NCBI GenBank assembly: GCA_012934845.2
Contig: WNNJ02001171.1
Location: forward strand, 62,001-126,000
Origin: Pomphorhynchus laevis
Lineage: Eukaryota; Acanthocephala; Palaeacanthocephala; Echinorhynchida; Pomphorhynchidae
Length of the DNA: 64,000 bases
Direction of reading: 5' to 3'
This document shows positions 11,995-24,784 of the stretch, one piece after another; position 1 is the first letter of the stretch; each line of letters starts with the position of its first letter. The notes under the pieces are model-generated. The model saw nothing but the letters and a program-made list of their open reading frames with translations, did not search any database and was not told where the DNA came from. The position numbers and the translations under genes are program-made.

Positions 11995-12455
11995 GCCGTA
12001 ACTCCCGATGGCACTTACATTCGTTAACTTTCGGTTATTTTTACATCCGCAATAAATCCTGATGAATTTTACAATCGCTGTAACTGCTCATGATTCTTAC
12101 ATCCGAGGTAACTCCCTATGTATTTTACATCCGCAAACTCCGTATAACGTAATCCGCTGCTACTCTTGATTGATTTTACAATCGCTGTGCCTTCTGATAA
12201 TTTTTACATCGGCTATAAATCCTTGTGGCACAAACATCCGCTACCTTTTGATAACTTACATCTGCTGTAACTACAGATGATTTTTACATCCGATAACTCC
12301 CAATGACTTTTACATCTACTGTAACACCTAAACTTTACATCCGCTAACTTCCTATTGCTTTTACATTAGCTATAGCCAGTAATGGACTTTACATCCGCTA
12401 ATTCCCAATGCCTTTTACATCCATTGTAACCACTTGGCTTCTACATCCGCTGTAT
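11995..12455. repeat. Degenerate tandem array, period about 30-33 bp
   Basis: About 14 loosely conserved units centred on ttttacatccgctgtaact, with a second half like cctgatga. Units differ by substitutions and small indels. It lies about 530 bases upstream of the DnaJ start codon. It has no coding potential. Confidence 0.8.
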
Positions 12456-12555
12456 ATCAAATAAATTAAGCGCAAGAAATCTAGAGTAAAGTATCGCAAA
12501 TTTAATCAGTGCGCAAAGACAATACCAAATATAAAAACTAATTGAACAATAACAA

Positions 12556-12782
12556 ACAGTGAATATATAAGCAGCTTATCCTAATGACCTCTAATCCTTA
12601 TTTTGATGCATCGCATGTTATTTAAAAGTCAATTTTATAACAATTGATTCTTATTTTAAACTTTAATTTTAAATCTTGCCTTGATATAAATATAAATTGT
12701 ATAAAATATTATATAATTATTTATTATTTATTTTTATTTATATATAGTATAAAATACGTAGAGTCAGTTGTCTGATCTGAAA
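12556..12782 (+). repeat. Dispersed repeat E, truncated copy
   Basis: It runs from cctaatgacctctaatcctt to acgtagagtcagttgtctgat. It shares the order of AT-rich segments with copies at 24785, 27058, 27530, 31143 and 31728, but lacks the 5' half with the hairpin. 12783-13450 shows nothing recognisable. Confidence 0.7.
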
Positions 12783-13579
12783 TATGAGTTCACAGAACAA
12801 AACTCTGCAATAACAAGTTTACACATAACAAAAATATAAATAAAAATTTCTGATAAGTAACTTACTGTATAATAAGTAAATTACTGCAATAAGTAAATCA
12901 CCATATTATCGCATGCAGGACATATATGGCCCTGTATACATGGCCATATGCATGACGGTAGAAATTCAATATTATGTTCGTAATGTTTTTGAAGTATTTT
13001 TAACACACGATTCCATCTATGGCTTATGGACTGATTTGGAGATGTATTGTTGAGTAAGGAAAAATTCACGCACATATGTTTTCAAACGTAAAGTATTAAG
13101 GAAGATACCAATAATTTAAAAGTATAGAATAAAGTTAAAATGTGCACTAATCCCTGATCTCTGTTAAAAAGACAGGAAACGATTTTCCTGTTTATTGAAG
13201 GTGTAGATCTTTATAGATCTTGTTTAAGCCTGCAACCGCCTTAAGCAGGGCAGACATCTGTCAAATGCCACTGAATGGGCAGTTATACGTTTAGTCTAAG
13301 CCAACTATACTTGTAGGCGACACCGAAAAATCAACGTTAAAAATAATGATTTAACAAAAGTTACATGTACTCAAACAGATTAGAAAAAATAATCAAAAAG
13401 ATTTTAATTTTAGATCGTTTTGTGTAACAGAAAAAGTTAAATCTTGTGATGTTAATAATAAAGACTTTATTAAATACACCAAAATAAAGCATGCAAGAAT
13501 AAAAAAGTACGTCAAAACCAACTCAGATAAAAAATGACAGAATTTCCCTTCGTTTTCTCATCTTCCCTTTCTCTCTCAT

Positions 13580-16037
13580 GGCCTCAAGTACAGGGGGATC
13601 TGAGCCCACCAACAGATCCAACACGCCGCCTTTCGACTAAACCACGCAAAGTCTTTCACCACCGAAGAATCCAATCGGTGCGGACTATGCTTGGTAAACG
13701 AGATACGAGGAGCTTAAGAAACCTTAGCCTTTGCTCTGGGGGTCGTCCTCTTGAGAAGAAGACTAATCCCGAGATAGCCCAAGTGCCCCAAAGACGAACC
13801 TGGGCTTTCCCTTTCAATGACAGATGCTGAGCCCGTTTCAGGGCCCACCTAGCTTTCTTCAGGATACGTTTGAGTCTATAAAGTTAAGCTTTCACCGACC
13901 AGTTCACCGTAAAGGGTGAACCCCAGGTATTTTACTCGACTTGTGAAGGTGGGAAGTGGTTCAGAGGCAAATATGGAGGAGAGCGCAGAGAGTGCTAATC
14001 TCTTAAGTTTTTGCTTTGTAGCAGGGGTGCCATGAAAGACGACCACCTGCGATAATGCGGAGTTTAAAAAAAGATTAGATTTGGGTAGCTGATATTTTAA
14101 TCTTAAAAAGAAACGGCTGATGTCAGAAACTACGTCTTTGCACCTGTGTCTAGAGAACAGGGCTGTGGTGTCATCAACATACACCACAAGACGTTGTTCG
14201 CGTTAAAATATTTTGAAAAGGTTAATAGAGGCAGCAAGATACAAGATAGGAGAAAGAGGTGAACTTTTGAAGCACACTCGTAATAGGGTAGAACTGACGC
14301 GCATCAGGGTCGTCTTCATAGTAAAATCGCTTGGTGTACAGCAGGATCTCCACTCTGTTCACAATTCTCGCAGGCAACCCGAGGGACCTGAGAGAAGAGA
14401 TCACAAAAGGAATAGAGATGCGGTCAAATGCAGCAGAAAAGTCAAGGAAAACAGCCACAACTAGACGATGGCTATTATCCCGACAAAACTGCTCCACCTC
14501 ACCAACTGCTGAATGGACCGAGCGACCTTTGACGAACCCATGAAAACCTGGATGGATCAAATTACGCCTACTTAAATGGTCGCGGATTTTACGCGCAAGC
14601 GCTTTTTCGTAAATCGACACGAGGGCATTTTGAATCGAAATGGGTCGCAGATCTTTAGGGCATAAGCAGGATTTTTTCTTAGGAATAAAAACACGCTTAC
14701 TAATATTGATGCCTGCTACATCGGATGGGGAGGCTAAAAGCATTGTTACGGCCACCTTTCTTCACTGATCAGCTGTCAAAAGCTGACAGACCCGAGAAAA
14801 AAGTGGAACGACAGATTTGGAGGTGCCCGGGAGTGGACCCCAGGAGTTAAGAATATCCGTAACAGATAGATCCCTACTCCTGAAGTTACACCAAGGCGAG
14901 ATTGGTTGAGGTAATAGAGTGGCTCCATAGTTGTGTAGGGCTAGTGACTCCTGCGAAACTTTTTCAAGGCCTACATTCCCTATCCAACTCAATGCTCTAT
15001 CCTTCCAGCAAATAAACTTCTCCTTCTTGAAAATCTTCCAAAAGGAAGACTGAGAAGGATTAAGACAGGCAATACTCGTCATATCCCTACTCAGCTGGAA
15101 TATATAACTAGTGCTCCAGTATTCATTCGAGAGAGCATGTCTGGCGGAAACAGAGAGATTAGGGAGGTTCAGCTATTTCGCTAGGGCCTTGAGTTTCGTC
15201 GGAGTAGGATTGTATATACGACCTTTATAGGTAGTCGATAAAATCGCGGTAGCTTGCGAAAAGAGGTAGGTATTAAATTCGGTCAAACTCTCATTTCCTA
15301 TTCTGGGAAAGAGTTGGATAGCCGCTTGAAAGAGGGCCACTCTGATCGGATCAAAGTGAAACCTCCTTCGAAACAACATATCTTCCTCAATCCTCCTACG
15401 AATTAGGTCATGAGAGGTTAACAATTGCTGGCGCGACTGCTCCGTGCAGAGGGGTTTAAGCAACCACCTCGAGTGAAGCAGTAAAATGTCGAGGATAGAA
15501 TTTGTTGATGTGCAATGAAAGGTAGGTGACGGGGGTTTGTGAATAAGATAATCGTTCCTAGCTCTGCGAAGTGCTGCATTGATCCAATGACCAGTTATGT
15601 CGTTCAAATCTCCAAGTATCATGCCATAACCGCTGTCAATAATACTATCCAGGAGGTCACGGTTTTTGTGAATTTCCCCTGGACGGATGTAGACATTGGC
15701 TAGACTTATGCGTTTACCGTTCTTACTGAGTGAAACTACTAAACAAGAAAGGGCTGGACATGAGTAGTTTAATAGGAGGGAGGACCTTAAGGAGCACTTA
15801 ACTAAGGTCAAGAGTCCTTGAGATGAAGAGGAGTGAGGTGGGGTTATGTACGGAGTATAGTAGGAACAGATATGCCTTTGGGATAAATCGAGTAATGTCC
15901 TGGGGGAGACGGATAGACCGCGTCTCCTGAAGGACTATAACATCTGCATCTCTACCAGATAGAAGTCTAAGGGCGGAAGCACCTCCCGAGTTCCACTGAA
16001 GGATATTCAGTGAAAAAGGCTCACGAGTACTCTGCAT
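13580..16037 (-). pseudogene. A1 ORF2: endonuclease and reverse transcriptase
   Basis: The start is MQSTREPFSLNILQWNSGGA, an AP endonuclease N-terminus, followed by VLQETR and ILGDLND. The reverse transcriptase shows RPISIQNALVSIYEKALARK, FLDFSAAFDRI and YVDDTTALF, then RVKYLGF in the thumb region. The C-terminal part follows in other frames to about 13580. Pieces lie in different frames (16037-15798, 15811-15173, 15082-14762, 14755-14222, 14187-13876), giving about five breaks. FLDFSAAFD plus a three-knuckle gag place it in the Jockey/I group. No RNase H domain is recognised. Confidence 0.82.
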
Positions 16038-16179
16038 TGTGATGGATTAGTTGGATGGGGGATTGCCTACCTAGACAAAGCTAGGTTCAGGAATGTTGTC
16101 CTTCCCACCATTAGCCACTCCAAGGAAGGTACTTGCCCCTGGGCAGTATCTTCATTTCTCCTATTAGTCTTCTGTTGGA

Positions 16180-17255
16180 TTATCTCTTTTTCGACTCCGA
16201 AACAGAGGAAACAGGAAGCACAGGATTAGTCCCGATAACAGTTAGGATAGAGCGTACTAACTCCTCCATCTGCCGAAGAGCATTCGAAGTCTTTAAGTCG
16301 ATAATCCGTAGAATGTCAGCGTCATCCATACGTAGAGCTGCAGCGACCACGAAGGACTTGGCCGGATTGGGCGGTTTCAGCAAGAATAACTTTCTATATT
16401 CTTTGAATAGAGAGCATTTCCTGCTCCAAGCAGGATGGCACCCCCCCCCGCAATTCGAGCAGGAAAGGGGGGCCTCGCAGCGATCGGTAGTTGTAAGAGA
16501 AGGACAGCTGGTGGAGCCACCAACCCTACACGAAGGGGTCCCACTGCAGCTGGAGGCCCAGTGTCCCCATTTGTGACACTGGCTGCAGTGGGGATAGGTC
16601 AGATCATCCCTCTCTGTGATCGTGAATTTAATATTGAAACCCATAAAGGGATTCAAAGCAGGATTAGACAAGGACTCAGCAATATTTACGGGAGCATTGC
16701 AAAAGCCAACCGGGATAGGGTTCCCGTCCTTACCCTGGATTGACCTCAGGTTGGTTACCTTGAATTTAGCCATAAAAGAACGTATATCTTCTTCCATTAA
16801 ACAGGGAAGATTTGAAACTTTCAGTGAGGCCAGGATAGGCTTGGATGAGATTTCACCATATTCAGCTAAATTGGCGGAGAAGTACTACAAGTAGTTTGCG
16901 GCGAGGTCATTCGAGACAAAAGAGATCTTCACCTTCGCAGGGTGTAACCTAACAGAGTTAAATAGAACCCTGTTCTAAAACTGTTTGATGAAGGATCTCA
17001 AAAATTTATTGTAGAGATCGTGTTTTTCAATCGGTTTCTTAACTTTAATTATCAGCAAATTCTTTAATTTAGGAATAGGGGGAAGCACCTCCCTAACATC
17101 TGAGACCATAGAAAAATTACTAACCTTGTTACTTGAATCCGTAGTTAGATTTACCTTTAATTTGTCTTTTTTTGTAGGATTATCGTTGATTTTTGAATGA
17201 TTTTTGCTGCTATCGTTTGATAGCTCCGAAATTACTTGTACACTACACATTTTTT
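16180..17255 (-). pseudogene. A1 ORF1: gag-like protein with zinc knuckles
   Basis: The N-terminal part (from about 17255) reads MCSVQVISELSNDSSKN and ends LRSFIKQF. The main part (16797-16180) has PVGFCNAPVNIAESLSNP and then zinc knuckles CSQCHKWGHWASSC and CSNCGGGCHPAWSRKC, the arrangement of Jockey/I-type nucleic-acid-binding ORF1 proteins. A4 carries the same N-terminal block (PVPKLANLVVIKLLEPMERQ against PIPKLKNLLIIKVKKPIEKH). At least one frame break separates the two parts. Confidence 0.8.
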
Positions 17256-17261
17256 TCGATG

Positions 17262-17582
17262 TTTTTAGTGAAATGTATACCCAAATTTTACTGATAAATG
17301 TGAAAATATTTGAGAAAACACTAAAACCACTTTTAAATAAAATTTGTGATGTTATGAATAACAATTGTTTTGCAAGCAATACGACATATATATGTTTTTC
17401 GTTTAATATAAATGATAATTGTAATTGCAATACCGCAGATCTAGTGTATCTAATACAATGTACATGTGGATTGCAATATATAGGAAAAACATATCAAATG
17501 TTAAAAACTAGGTTTAGGCAACACATATATAATATACAACATAATAACAACAATTATTTGACAAGAAAAAACAAATAATTAT
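17262..17582 (+). pseudogene. Penelope-like GIY-YIG endonuclease fragment
   Basis: The translation contains CNCNTADLVYLIQCTCGLQY, then IGKTYQMLKTRFRQHIYNIQ. This is the paired-cysteine motif followed by the (L/V)YLIxC..CGxQYIGxT..LKxRFxxH core of GIY-YIG domains fused to Penelope-like reverse transcriptases. Only the endonuclease remains, wedged between the 5' end of A1 and the truncated start of A2. Confidence 0.8.
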
Positions 17583-17589
17583 ACACAAG

Positions 17590-19690
17590 ACATTCCTGTC
17601 AAATACTGGTCCGGTTGTCGGATCGTATAGGCAGTGCACCAAACAAACTTCTCCAGACATCAAGATCCTAAGCGACAGACCAGAGTTCTTTCAGATAGCC
17701 CATAGTTCTTTCTGTACGGAGCAGTCGCGACAACATCTGTCCACATCTCATGATCTAATTCGCTGGCGGATAGAAGAGGGTACGCTGCTTCGGAGAAGAT
17801 TCCACTTTGACCCAATCAGAGTGGCTTACTTTCGGGCAGCTATCCAACGCTTTCCCCGAATTGGTAATGAGTTTAAACGAATTTCATTCCTACCTCTCTT
17901 CGCAAACTACCGCCTTGTTTTCGACAACCGATAAAGGTCGCATTTTCGTCCCACTCCGATGAAACCCAAGGTCCAAGCTAAACTAATTAACCTCCCTATT
18001 CTCTCTTCCTCCGCAAGACAGACCCTCTCGAATGAATACTGTCGCACCAGATATTGGTTCCAGCTGAGTAGTGATAGGGCGAGCATTGCTCGTCGTAACC
18101 CTTCTCAGTCTTTCGTTTGGAAGATATTCAATAAGGAGAAGTTTGCTTGTTGGAGGGATGGGGCTTTGGGTTGGATCGGTAGTATAGGCCTTGATAAAGT
18201 TTTGAAGGAGCCAATTGCCCTACACAATTATGGAGCCACGCAATCTTCGCAACCAATCCCGCCTTGGGGAGACTTCTGGAGTAGAGACTTATCTTTCACA
18301 GATATTCTCAACGCCTGGGGGCCTCTTCCGGGCACCTCCAAAACCGTCGCTCCACTCTCTTCTCGTGTCTGTCAGTTTTTGACAACTGATCACAGAAGGA
18401 AGGTGGCTGTCACAATGCTATTAGCCACCCCATCTGATGTGGCCGGCATAAACATTAGCAAGAGAATTTTTATTCCTAAAAAGTTTCCGGTCTCTTGTCT
18501 TAAAGACCTGCGGCCCATTTCGTAACAAAATTCCCTCGTCTCGATCTACGAAAAAGCGCTTGCGCGTAGAATCCGCGATCATCTGATTAGGCGAAATTGG
18601 ATCCCACCTGATTTCCATCGGTTTGCCAAAGGTCGCTCGGTCCATTCAGCTGTAGGTGAAGTGCATCAGTTTTGTCAGAAGAATAGTCATCAACTTGCTA
18701 TGGTTGTTTTCCTTGATTTTTCTTCTGCATTTGACTGCATCTCCATTCCTTTTGTTATCTCTTCTCTCAGGTCCCTCGGGTTGCCTGCGAAAATTGTTAA
18801 CAAGGCAAAGATACTGCTGTACACCAAGCGATTTTATTATGATGACGACCATGATGCGCGTTAGTTCTACCCTATTACGGGTGTGCCTCAAGGCTCCCCC
18901 TCTCTCCTATATTATATCTTGCTGCCTCCATCAATGTATTCAAAATATTTAAATGCGAACAACATCTAGTGGTGTACGCTGAGACATCACAGCACTGTTC
19001 ACTGCACGCAGGTGCAAAGACGTAGTCTCGGACATTAGCCGTTTCTTTTTATGATTAATGACCAGTTGCCTAGGTCCAATCTTGTTCTAAACTCTGCTAA
19101 ACCACAGGTGGTTGTCTTTCATGACACTCCTGCGACCAAGAAAAAACTTAAGAGACTAGAACTCTCTGCGCTTTCCTCCATATTTGCCTCTGAATCACTC
19201 CCTACCTTCACAAGTCGAGTAAAATACCTGGGGTTCACCGTTTCGGTGAACTGGTAGGTGAAAGCCGACTTGGATAGACTTAAACGTACCCTGAAACGGG
19301 CCCAGCATCTGTCGTTGAATGGGAAAACTCAGGTGCGCTTTTGGGGTACCTGGGCTATCTCGGGATTAGTCTTCTTCTCAAGAGGACGTCCCCCAGAGCA
19401 AAGGCTAAGGTTTCTTAAGCTCCTCGTCTCTCGTTTACCCAACATCGTCCGCACCGATTGGATTCTTCGGGGGTGAAAGACCCCGGGTGGTTCAATCGGA
19501 AAGCGGCGTGCTGAATTGGTTGGGGGCTCAGATCCTCATGAATTTGAGGCCATAAGAGGAAGAAGACAAATAAGTTGTTTACTTATTTTTTCTGTTGACT
19601 GACTGTTTCTATTTTGACGGACTTACTTGTTAAACGACACTTCCATTTATGTATTTTTTATTAATAAAGTCTTATTATTAAATTTAGAAA
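17590..19690 (+). mobile_element. Jockey-like LINE, copy A2, 5'-truncated
   Basis: It begins inside the endonuclease region (homologous to the A1 part ending TSHDLIRRRIEED) and runs to the 3' motif aataaagtcttattatta. ORF2 pieces include 17959-18525 (FVWKIFNKEKFACWRDGALG, then RPIS), 18661-18864 (VVFLDFSSAFDCI), 19051-19257 (SRVKYLGF) and 19258-19476. Stops and frame changes separate them. A1 and A2 lie head to head around the Penelope fragment. Confidence 0.82.
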
Positions 19691-19964
19691 CTATTATTAG
19701 AAGTCCTCATTCTATAATGGATAAAAATGGTATAAAGATTGAATCACATAATAAAACTATACCTATATTATATTAGAATCCAAAATTACAAAAATCCAAT
19801 AAAACCTAGGTCGTGCTTTTAAAACCATATGTCGTGCTTTTAAATGTACATTAAAACAACTTTCTGTTTATATGAATAAAATACTTTAAATAATTAAAGC
19901 ACACTTCAAGAAATATTGTAGGTAATCGAAATTAATACTGGTATGTAAAAAAAACTAAATTATA

Positions 19965-20160
19965 TAAAGATATGAAATATATATTACAATACATTGATGA
20001 TAAATGTGTATTTAACTCTAATATCTTTTATTCTATAAGCGAAAAAATTTATCCAGGTAGCCTTATTCTTAATAAAACCAATATTCATGATGAAAAATTG
20101 TTGGTATGTACCAAAATTATTTTTAACAAATCCAATAAAGATTATCTCAGTCATCCACTC
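19965..20160 (+). pseudogene. Reverse-transcriptase palm fragment, Penelope-like or related
   Basis: The open frame gives MKYILQYIDDKCVFNSN, then SEKIYPGSLILNKTN and KIIFNKSN. A YIDD box followed by IYPxxLxLNKT and a short strand is typical of invertebrate reverse transcriptases with RYIDD palms, often in Penelope-like elements. Ends are unclear, and D4 starts directly after. Confidence 0.5.
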
Positions 20161-20164
20161 CTAA

Positions 20165-23060
20165 AACTCGTTTTTTCCCACAGTTCACATGCTTCCTTGG
20201 TACTATGCCAACGTTTTAAACTTGTTACCACTTCATCTGCCTGTCGTATCTTTCTGATCGCTCTCCTTCTGATATTGCCCAGCTCAATTTAGCTCGCATG
20301 GAGAAACATCGACGTGAAACAAGACGAGTCATCCTTATCAATCCGTCAAATCAACGGAAATTATCACGTCATACACACGAGGCCAACGTATCTACGTAAA
20401 ATTAATGCTAAAATCCGTTTTATTTCGTTCGAATTGCTCATATGCAGATCATTAACTCATTTACCTCTCGAACTTGTGATTGCATACCGTCCAGGCTCAG
20501 CTACCTCCTCACATATGTTTTTTGGTGGGCTTGAAGATCTTCTTTATCACTGTATATTCTTTTACACTCCTTTGTTTGTTCTCGGTGACTTTAAAATTCG
20601 TCTTAATCGCTCAGCTGACCCTGACTATTTCACTCTAACTTATCATTTTACTGATTTTAACTATAAACTACTTTCAACAAGCCTCACTCATATTCTCGGC
20701 GGTGCTCTCGACATTATTGCTGTTCCCAACTGCTGCAATGCATATACCTCCTTTTCAATTACCAATCCTAGTTTGTCCGATCATTTCCTTGTCACTCTTA
20801 ATCTTACTCGTCCCCATCCTCTGTCTCCGCCTCCAACATTAGCTACTCCAAGGAAACCCTAGAAACTTCTCGATATCCCTATTCTTTGGACAGCCTTCCT
20901 CAATTCTTCACTCTTTTCACTTCTACTTAATTATCTTTATCTCGATAACCTCTGCATTCGATTTGATTCTGAGCTTACGACAATTTTAAATCACCTTCTG
21001 CCTATTCAACCACGACGTTTTCAGCCGTCGCGTCATGCTCCCTGGTTAGATTTATACGGTAGTCTTTTTTAATGTTAACTCCTCAATCTGTTCGTGTGCT
21101 TAATCGCTGTCTTAAACGTTCTCCAAACTCACTCACTCCAAATATCTGTGCTTTATATCTTTCTCTACAGAATTCCCTTATCATTCTTATGCGTACAAAA
21201 CGTACCCTGTTTTGGCGAAATCAACTCGATTCATCTTCCAACTCTAAATATCATTAGAAAATCTTAAACTTAATTCTTTCATGATCATCTACACTTTGTA
21301 GCATAAATCATGATGAATTTTCTCCTTACCTACAATCTAAGCTATCTAATTTACTTTCCCGTATACCCATATGAGCCTTGAATCCCCTTTTCTCTTTAAA
21401 TACTTCCCTCCGAGAGCTATTCCACCTTCTCGATTCGTTTGATGAAGTTTCTTCGATTTTTATGTCAGTACCTAATAAAGCCTCTCCTTCTGATCCAATT
21501 CCCACTGATTTGCTTAAAAATATCTGTTCATATATCTCACCCTTCCTAACCACACTGTTCAACTTGCCTATCCACAGCCGCACATTTCCTTCCAACTGGA
21601 AAGACGTCACTGTTTGCCCTCTCTTCAAAAAGCAATCTTTCGACCCTTCTCTACCATCTTCGTACCGTCCTATCGCACTTCTCCTAACACTATCTAAACT
21701 TCTTGAGCGTCTCGTTCTCAAGCAAGTTAATGCATTTCTATCTTCCTCCAACTTGTTTCCTCTCTTTCAAGATGCTTTTCGCTCTAACTACTCACCTGAA
21801 TTTAACTGTCTTAAAGTTTATAACGACTTACTCATCTCGCGTGATCAAAAATTGTAGTGTCATAGTTTCTCTTGATCTATGGTCTGTTTTTGACATGGTC
21901 GATCACTCGATTCTTCTCAATCGCCTTCGTCATGATTATGGCTTATCCTTACCAACTGTAGTTTGGTTTTCTGCATATCTATCAAACCGTAAACTCTTCT
22001 CTTTCTCATCTTGTCTGTTCTAACTCTTTTCTTTCCCATCCTTCTTTCATCCCGTCCGGTAGTCCACAAGGATCCTTATTAGGTCCTTTGCTTTTCTCTT
22101 TTCTTCTCGGTGATTTGTCTTTAATTTCTCATACACTTAAACTCCATGATATGCAATATGATGATGACATTATCATATATGATAATGCATCAGCTCATCG
22201 TATTCATGATCTTAGTGCTTCTGCTTCCAACTGTCTTTCCTCAATTTTCAATCATATGTCTTCTCTTCGTCTTACGTTGAATCCTAATAAATCCAAAATA
22301 ATGTGGATCATTCCTCGACGCATCAGCTTAGAACCTCTCTCCGTATCATTAAATTCAACAATTCTTCCTATCGTTGACAATCTCGTTTTCCTATGCTTCC
22401 ATTTCGAAAACCGACTTTCACTTAAATATTTCGTTAGAGATAAAGTACACTCATCTACCTTGATACTCCGCAACCTCCGTCAAGTTCGTAGATTGATCGA
22501 TTTCCCTTCTTGTATGACTCTCATATCTTCTCTCCTTTTCTCAAGACTTGATTACTGTCTTAGTCTATATTCAAGCAGACCTACATCCACTCTTGTTCCA
22601 CTACAACACATCGTCAACGCAGCCACTCCAATTTTCCTCCGTCGTCGTTTTGATTATACATCCCACCATCTTGATTCTCTCGATTTTCATAACATTTATT
22701 GTTGTATTCAAATTCGTCTTCTTCTCATTGCTTTCCGCCTTGTAACTTTTCATACCATTTTCATTTCTCAACCTTCCTTTTCTCGAAAAATTCTCGTCCT
22801 GTTTACTGTTCATTGCGTTCCCGTAATTTCCTTCTTTTACATGCCACAAACTATTATACCTCTTGTGACTTCAGCTCCTTCATTGTGACTGCTCCTCTCT
22901 AGTGAAATCATCTGCCCATTCATATATGCAAATCAGCCTCAATGGCATGTTCAAACGCCAAATCCGATCCCGTTTAAACAATTTAACTAATTTATCTGTA
23001 TGACTTTTGCTACTTTTGTTAGGTAGTGGACTTGTAAGCATGCAGTTGGCACACATTAGC
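20165..23060 (+). mobile_element. L2/CR1-like LINE, copy D4, near full length but broken
   Basis: Endonuclease part 20290-20862 (VIAYRPGSATSS, VLGDF, ILGGALDIIAVP, LSDHFLVTLNLTR), then reverse transcriptase 21378-22888 (PLFKKQSFDPSLPSSYRPIA, VSLDLWSVFDMVDHSILLNR, MQYDDDIIIY). The catalytic YADD has become YDDD. Many frame breaks are present. The 3' end at about 23020-23060 retains a decayed form of the family D hairpin (GCATGCAGTTGGCACAC). It is closest to D5 at 61.1 kb; a stretch around 22463 is nearly the same in both. Confidence 0.8.
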
Positions 23061-23074
23061 ACTTATATAAAAAA

Positions 23075-23742
23075 TATGAACATTAAATTAATATCAATTA
23101 TATCTACTTTTAATTTATATAGTAAAGATGGCATATTTAAATTTACAAGAAACATATTTTTGCATGAGCATTCATGCATACCATATAATATAAAATATAA
23201 AACATTAAATAATGAAATTTTAAGAATTGCAACAATTTGTAACGACATTTGCTTTCTTCAAAATCATTTAAATAATTTAATAGATGCATATTTTAAAATA
23301 TGTATCATACGATCTCATACTAATATACTGAGGATTGCACATTTAACACACTGATGTGGTCATCCAATTGTGATCATTGTATTCGAACCTATCTAGATAT
23401 GAACATTAAATTAGCATCAATTAAAGTTACTTTTAATTTAGATCGTAAATATGGCATGTTTAAATTTACCAGAAACATTCTTGCATGATCATTCATGTAT
23501 GCAAGCGAAATTGAGAGCATCATATGTTACAACTCAGTTAAAGGTGCTCAAGATGCTCTTGCGTCAGGATAATCCATCAGGGGCTTTAAATTTACAAGAA
23601 ACATATTTTTGCATGAACATTCATGCATACCATATAATATAAAATATAATACATTAAATAATGAAATTTTAAGAATTGCAACCATTTGTAACGATATTAG
23701 TTTTCTTCAAAATCATTTAAATAATTTAATAGATGCATATTC
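23075..23742. repeat. Three direct repeats, about 160 bp, imperfect
   Basis: A block containing tttaaatttacaagaaacat and tttaagaattgcaac occurs at about 23130-23292 and 23585-23742 with few differences. A shorter diverged copy begins near 23400. The last copy ends where the LINE C2 begins. A short frame (NNEILRIATICNDICFLQNH) faintly recalls a Penelope-like region, but this is not firm. Confidence 0.7.
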
Positions 23743-24690
23743 AGAGTCCCTGTCTTGCTTTTGCTGACGACCTCAAAATATGGTCTGTAGATGATATTGA
23801 TCCGCTTGCCATTACCCTGCAGGAAGACCTTAATGAAATATACCAATGGAGTGAGGCTACTGGTATGAAGATCAATGTTGACAAATGCGGCCACATGAAA
23901 TTAGGAAGGCGTTGCGATGACCGTCGTTTTCGCTTCGGAACTTCAATTCTTAATGTCGTCATGGAGTATAGGGATCTGGGTGTCATGGTGCATAGGACAT
24001 TGAAATCCCGATCAAATACAGAGTTTGCCCATAGCAAGGCTTTGCGAGCTATGTACTGCGTCAAAAATGCATTTAATCGTATTAATCCATACGTCTTCAA
24101 ACGGCTTTACTGCGCTCTTGTTCGCCCGCATATAGAGTACTGCGTGCAAGCAGTTTTTCCATACACTAAGAAAGAGTTCAATAGACTAGAGTCAATCCTT
24201 CGTAGAGGTTCTCGAATGTGTATGGATGGATCATATTCATATCGTGAGCGGCTTGAATTTCTAAAGATACCATCTTTGGGTCAGAGGCTATATTACCTAG
24301 ACCTTGTTGCATTATGGCGAATGGTAAATGGGATAGATGGTTTTCCATCGTGCTATGTTAAAGTTTGTTCTCAGACGCATCGTGGCCACCCGTTGAAACT
24401 ATTTAAGTTTCCCCATGGTAAAGTAGTGAGTTTGGCTAGGCTCTCACATCGAGCATTAAACGCCTGGAACACGTTGCCAGGAGAAATAGCATGTACCAAG
24501 GACTTATCTCAATTTAAAGTTCAACTTCGTCAGTGGATTAACGATCATGGCATTCCGAATGTATACAATATTATGTAACCGCTATTAACTTTTTTTTTCT
24601 TCTTTTCTTTTCTTTTTTATTTCCTATGTGATCAGTTGAAACAGCCATTTGGCTATAACTTGTAATACTAATAATAATAATAATATTTTA
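23738..24690 (+). mobile_element. CR1-like LINE, copy C2, 5'-truncated
   Basis: It is almost the same as 35760-36705 of C1, with only a handful of differences by eye, and starts abruptly at attcagagtccc. Its open frame runs to TAA at 24578 and encodes the palm and C-terminal part (SPCLAFADDLKIWSVDD, LGVMVHRTLKS, ending VYNIM). Unlike C1 it lacks a stop in the LKS region: C1 has TGA where C2 has CGA. The 3' end has the AGCCATTTGGCT hairpin at 24643-24654 and a (TAA)n tail. Confidence 0.92.
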
Positions 24691-24784
24691 AACTAGGTTG
24701 CTATAAAAATAACATCAAGCAGAAAACAGCAAAATATATTAATTAACAAAATAACATTAAAAATAAATTTAAAATCATTAGCGG

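Larger units (their letters stand above)
13452..17258 (-). mobile_element. Jockey-like LINE, copy A1, near full length
   Basis: The element is read on the minus strand: ORF1 at the right, ORF2 in the middle, and a short 3' end finishing aataaagtctttattatta at about 13452. Copies A2 (17590), A3 (41775) and A4 (43840) are relatives. The 3' end of A2 has almost the same terminal motif. All ORFs are broken by several frame changes, so this copy cannot be autonomous. Confidence 0.85.

Noticed and set aside
17204-17430. A single gene joining plus-strand and minus-strand open frames near 17.3 kb
   Set aside because: The minus frame is the ORF1 start of LINE A1 and the plus frame is a Penelope endonuclease piece; they only overlap by chance.
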